A stretch of 64,000 nt of DNA. It comes from Actinomycetes bacterium (lineage in GTDB: Bacteria; Actinomycetota; Actinomycetes; Nanopelagicales; Nanopelagicaceae). Below, piece after piece: positions 62,226 through 64,000 of the stretch (its first letter is position 1; each line of letters opens with the position of its first letter). The position numbers and the translations under genes are program-made. Location: positions 186,001 to 250,000 of the forward strand of contig OX376642.1 in assembly GCA_947383695.1 (NCBI GenBank), written 5' to 3'. The notes beneath the pieces are model-generated. The model did not search any database and was not told the DNA's origin. It saw only the letters and a program-made list of their open reading frames with translations.

Positions 62226-62858
62226 ATGACCATCCACCAGGAGAATTTTCCAGGACGGGAAAGCTCTCACGCTTTTATTGAGCCGACATTAGATGGCGAA
62301 ACTCTGCCTGGAATCTCAGAGGGCGAGATCATCGTCATCAGATCCACCCGCAGAAAGAAAAATATCTCCGCATATCGCCAAGGTGGACGAATCGTTGTCT
62401 CAATTCCCGCCCGTATGAGCAAGGCGGATGAGCGAGCGATGGTCCCCGAGATGGTTGCCAAGATCCGTGCCCAGGAGGCAGCGGCCACGATGAGCGAGGA
62501 ACGGCTTTCCAGCAGGGTTGATGAGCTGCTGACCGAGCTCGCCCCTGAAATCTCTCTGCGTCCTTCCTCTATTAATTGGAGAGGAATGCGCGAGCGCTGG
62601 GGCTCCTGCACCAGCACCGATCGAACAATCCGGATCTCAGACCGGCTGAAGGGGGCGCCCGACTATGTTCTGGATTATGTCCTCTTCCATGAGGCGATCC
62701 ACCTCCAATTCTTTGACCATGGAGCTGAGTTCAAGGCGCTCCTGTCCCGATTCCCTCTTGAAGCCCAGGCTGAGGCGTATTTGAGCGGATATGAGGCGGC
62801 CGAGAACGCTTTGACCGCCCCAGAAGCTCTTAAAAAACTTCTAAATAAAGGTGCGTAG
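62226..62858 (+). CDS. M48/YgjP-like zinc metallopeptidase
   Basis: 210 residues. A DUF45/YgjP pattern is visible: RRKKNISAYRQGGRIVVSIPARMS, INWRGMRERWGSCTS, then the zinc motif HEAIH with HGAEFKALL supplying the third ligand. It is an intracellular peptidase of unknown target, located like Rv3196 next to DUF2342. ATG 62226 is preferred to 62208 because of TACTAT 6 nt upstream. Codon use is markedly richer in GCC, CTG and GAG than in neighbours. Confidence 0.85.
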   Translation: MTIHQENFPGRESSHAFIEPTLDGETLPGISEGEIIVIRSTRRKKNISAYRQGGRIVVSIPARMSKADERAMVPEMVAKIRAQEAAATMSEERLSSRVDELLTELAPEISLRPSSINWRGMRERWGSCTSTDRTIRISDRLKGAPDYVLDYVLFHEAIHLQFFDHGAEFKALLSRFPLEAQAEAYLSGYEAAENALTAPEALKKLLNKGA

Positions 62859-62960
62859 TTAGGCTCATTTGAGCGTGTTGACGAGTAACCTCATACACGA
62901 ACGCCTGCCCCACACGGGGAGCATCCCGACGGGATCGCAAGCGTCGATAGGAGGAAAAGA

Positions 62961-63125
62961 ATGACTGCAGAGACATACAAAGGTGACGCTTACTGCGTTA
63001 AGTGCAAAGAGAAGCGTGAATTCGAAGGAACTGTAAAGGTTTCTGACTCTGGTCGTCGCATGGCACAAGGCATCTGCCCAGTGTGTGGCACCAAGGTCAA
63101 TCGCATCCTTGGCAAAGCACAGTAA
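62961..63125 (+). CDS. DUF5679 zinc-ribbon protein
   Basis: 54 residues with two CxxC knuckles: YCVKCKEKRE and ICPVCGTKVNRILGKA, plus SDSGRRMAQG between them. This matches DUF5679, a conserved small actinobacterial zinc-ribbon family of unknown function. AGGAGGAAAAG precedes the ATG. Its leader contains two short GC hairpins (CCCC/GGGG near 62909-62920 and ATCCCG/CGGGAT near 62924-62936). A terminator follows. Confidence 0.85.
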   Translation: MTAETYKGDAYCVKCKEKREFEGTVKVSDSGRRMAQGICPVCGTKVNRILGKAQ

Positions 63126-63181
63126 TTAAATTTCGTTCCGCGTAAGTGAGCTCTCGTTCACTTGCGAACGTCTAGCGTTAC

Positions 63182-63217
63182 AAAAGGCCCTCGCACTATC
63201 CGGTGCGGGGGTCTTTT
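63182..63217 (+). terminator. terminator of the DUF5679 gene
   Basis: AAAAG, CCC and CGCAC (63182-63196) pair with GTGCG, GGG and CTTTT (63203-63217) around TATCCG with single mismatches, ending in a short T-run. Confidence 0.78.
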
Positions 63218-63493
63218 GCTTTGCCATTTAATTGAAAACCGAGCTATCAGATTCAGCAGACAGGCAATTCCACACCGAATTACTCCCGCTTCTTCTTTTT
63301 ATCCATCCACTATCCCTGATGGTTTTAATCTTCTCACTGGCTTCGGCGACTTAAGAGCCAGGATTCAGTTAACACCAAGAAGAGCAATCCTTTGGGTGTT
63401 TGGAACAACTCTCTCGGTAACTAAACACTCAACCGCTCCACAGATTTGGACACCCATTATCTGAGCTGCACTCGCCAACTCCATTGTTCGGGG
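63218..63493 (+). other. 276-bp gap without a recognised gene
   Basis: A plus-strand frame is open from about 63162 to 63464, but it starts in the DUF5679 terminator, has no Shine-Dalgarno and matches no family. The minus-strand frame across it is a shadow of the following gene. No promoter with a good TAnnnT box directly precedes 63494. Possibly it holds a promoter for the next gene; nothing more can be said. Confidence 0.3.
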
Positions 63494-64000
63494 ATGAGCA
63501 CATATACCGAGAATAAAGATGAAACACCCTTAGCGGAAACAGAAAGAGAAACAGAAACACAATCTCAAAAAGCAAGACGTAAATATGTTCGAGGCTCTCG
63601 ACCAGCACGGGTAACACGAATCTCCATTGAACAATCACACCTTGAGTCAGCAGCGCCATTAAAGCCCCGGCTAAAAAACGGAGTTCACTTGAGTGCACCA
63701 ATTGCAGAGGTTGAACAATCACTCATAATCGCAACAGCACATCGTGCGATCACAATTCATCATCCCGGTGCACGAGCGATCATTGCAAAGTTTGATGGCG
63801 AGCATTGCGCAGATGAGATTAGTGATGAGATCAATGCACCAGTAGAAGTTGTTGAAAATGTCATTACTCAATTGTTGAATGCGCAGTTGCTTGATGTAAC
63901 TAAGTCAAAGGTTCGGTTACACAATCGCTTTCATTCACCGATTGCGGAAAGAGCTGCCCATACAGAGGATCAAAGTAATGATGCTTCATATCGCCAACTG
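63494..64000 (+). CDS. ThiF/TOMM-type protein, N-terminal part
   Basis: The frame is open from ATG 63494 to the window edge (169 codons seen). A low-complexity acidic start and a basic segment (ARRKYVRGSRPARVTR) precede a winged-helix-like domain (AIIAKFDGEHCADEISDEI, VVENVITQLLNAQLLDV). This wHTH form precedes the adenylation domain in actinobacterial ThiF/cyclodehydratase-like proteins, often encoded near this locus. The catalytic domain would lie outside the window, so the call is tentative. Confidence 0.45.
   Translation, partial: MSTYTENKDETPLAETERETETQSQKARRKYVRGSRPARVTRISIEQSHLESAAPLKPRLKNGVHLSAPIAEVEQSLIIATAHRAITIHHPGARAIIAKFDGEHCADEISDEINAPVEVVENVITQLLNAQLLDVTKSKVRLHNRFHSPIAERAAHTEDQSNDASYRQL

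Noticed and set aside
63162-63464. 100-codon plus-strand ORF in the DUF5679-ThiF gap
   Set aside because: It starts inside a terminator, has no Shine-Dalgarno or leaderless box, and resembles no protein family.

Overview
The window is chromosomal DNA from a compact, moderate-G+C actinobacterium. Gene content and order match mycobacteria/streptomycetes. One block (greA, DUF4307, uppS, phoH, fumarase, xseB, xseA, ispH, DUF6542, ychF) follows the M. tuberculosis Rv1080c-Rv1112 order. A second (adnA, adnB, nudC, uvrD2, whiB7-like) follows Rv3202c-Rv3197A, and a third (UPF0182, S16 protease, DUF2342, M48) follows Rv3193c-Rv3196. Codon use is far less G+C-rich than in those genera and intergenic gaps are very short. 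With Ni-SOD and fused Kgd, this suggests a streamlined freshwater actinobacterium such as the acI/Nanopelagicales lineage; that assignment is inference.

Layout. 0-5 kb: end of a Bax-inhibitor gene, two MFS exporters, a DrrAB-type ABC exporter. 5-18.8 kb: housekeeping (GreA, SURF1, short prenyltransferase, PhoH, secreted transglycosylase-like protein, fumarase, ExoVII, IspH, RmuC, YchF, TypA). 19-28.8 kb: recombination/repair and NAD metabolism (AdnAB, nuclease-family phosphatase, NudC, UvrD2). 28.8-29.7 kb: a WhiB7-like regulator behind a long leader with a small ORF and a terminator. 29.7-32.8 kb: TadA/B/C machinery and a degenerate GGDEF protein. 33.2-42.8 kb: a ROK-regulated sugar operon with two Gfo/Idh/MocA dehydrogenases, two TIM-barrel isomerase/epimerases and a complete RbsBAC-type importer. 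It resembles levoglucosan (3-keto-sugar) catabolism. 42.8-50.5 kb: SDR, Kgd, SodX/SodN, thioesterase, anti-sigma and SigR-like sigma factor, abasic-site protein. 50.5-56 kb: aroA-rsgA-hisN-copA. 56-64 kb: initiator tRNA, UPF0182 protein, PDZ-less S16 protease, DUF2342 protein, a candidate structured RNA, M48 peptidase, DUF5679, and a partial ThiF-like gene.

Two regulatory themes recur. First, many genes start directly 6-8 nt downstream of a TAnnnT -10 box, i.e. they look leaderless. Several divergent gene pairs are separated by only 17-44 bp, with two facing -10 boxes in the gap. Second, three intergenic stem-loops downstream of typA and copA share an identical 10-nt loop (CCGCTTCAAC) on stems of different sequence. 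This is the best candidate in the window for an undescribed structured element.
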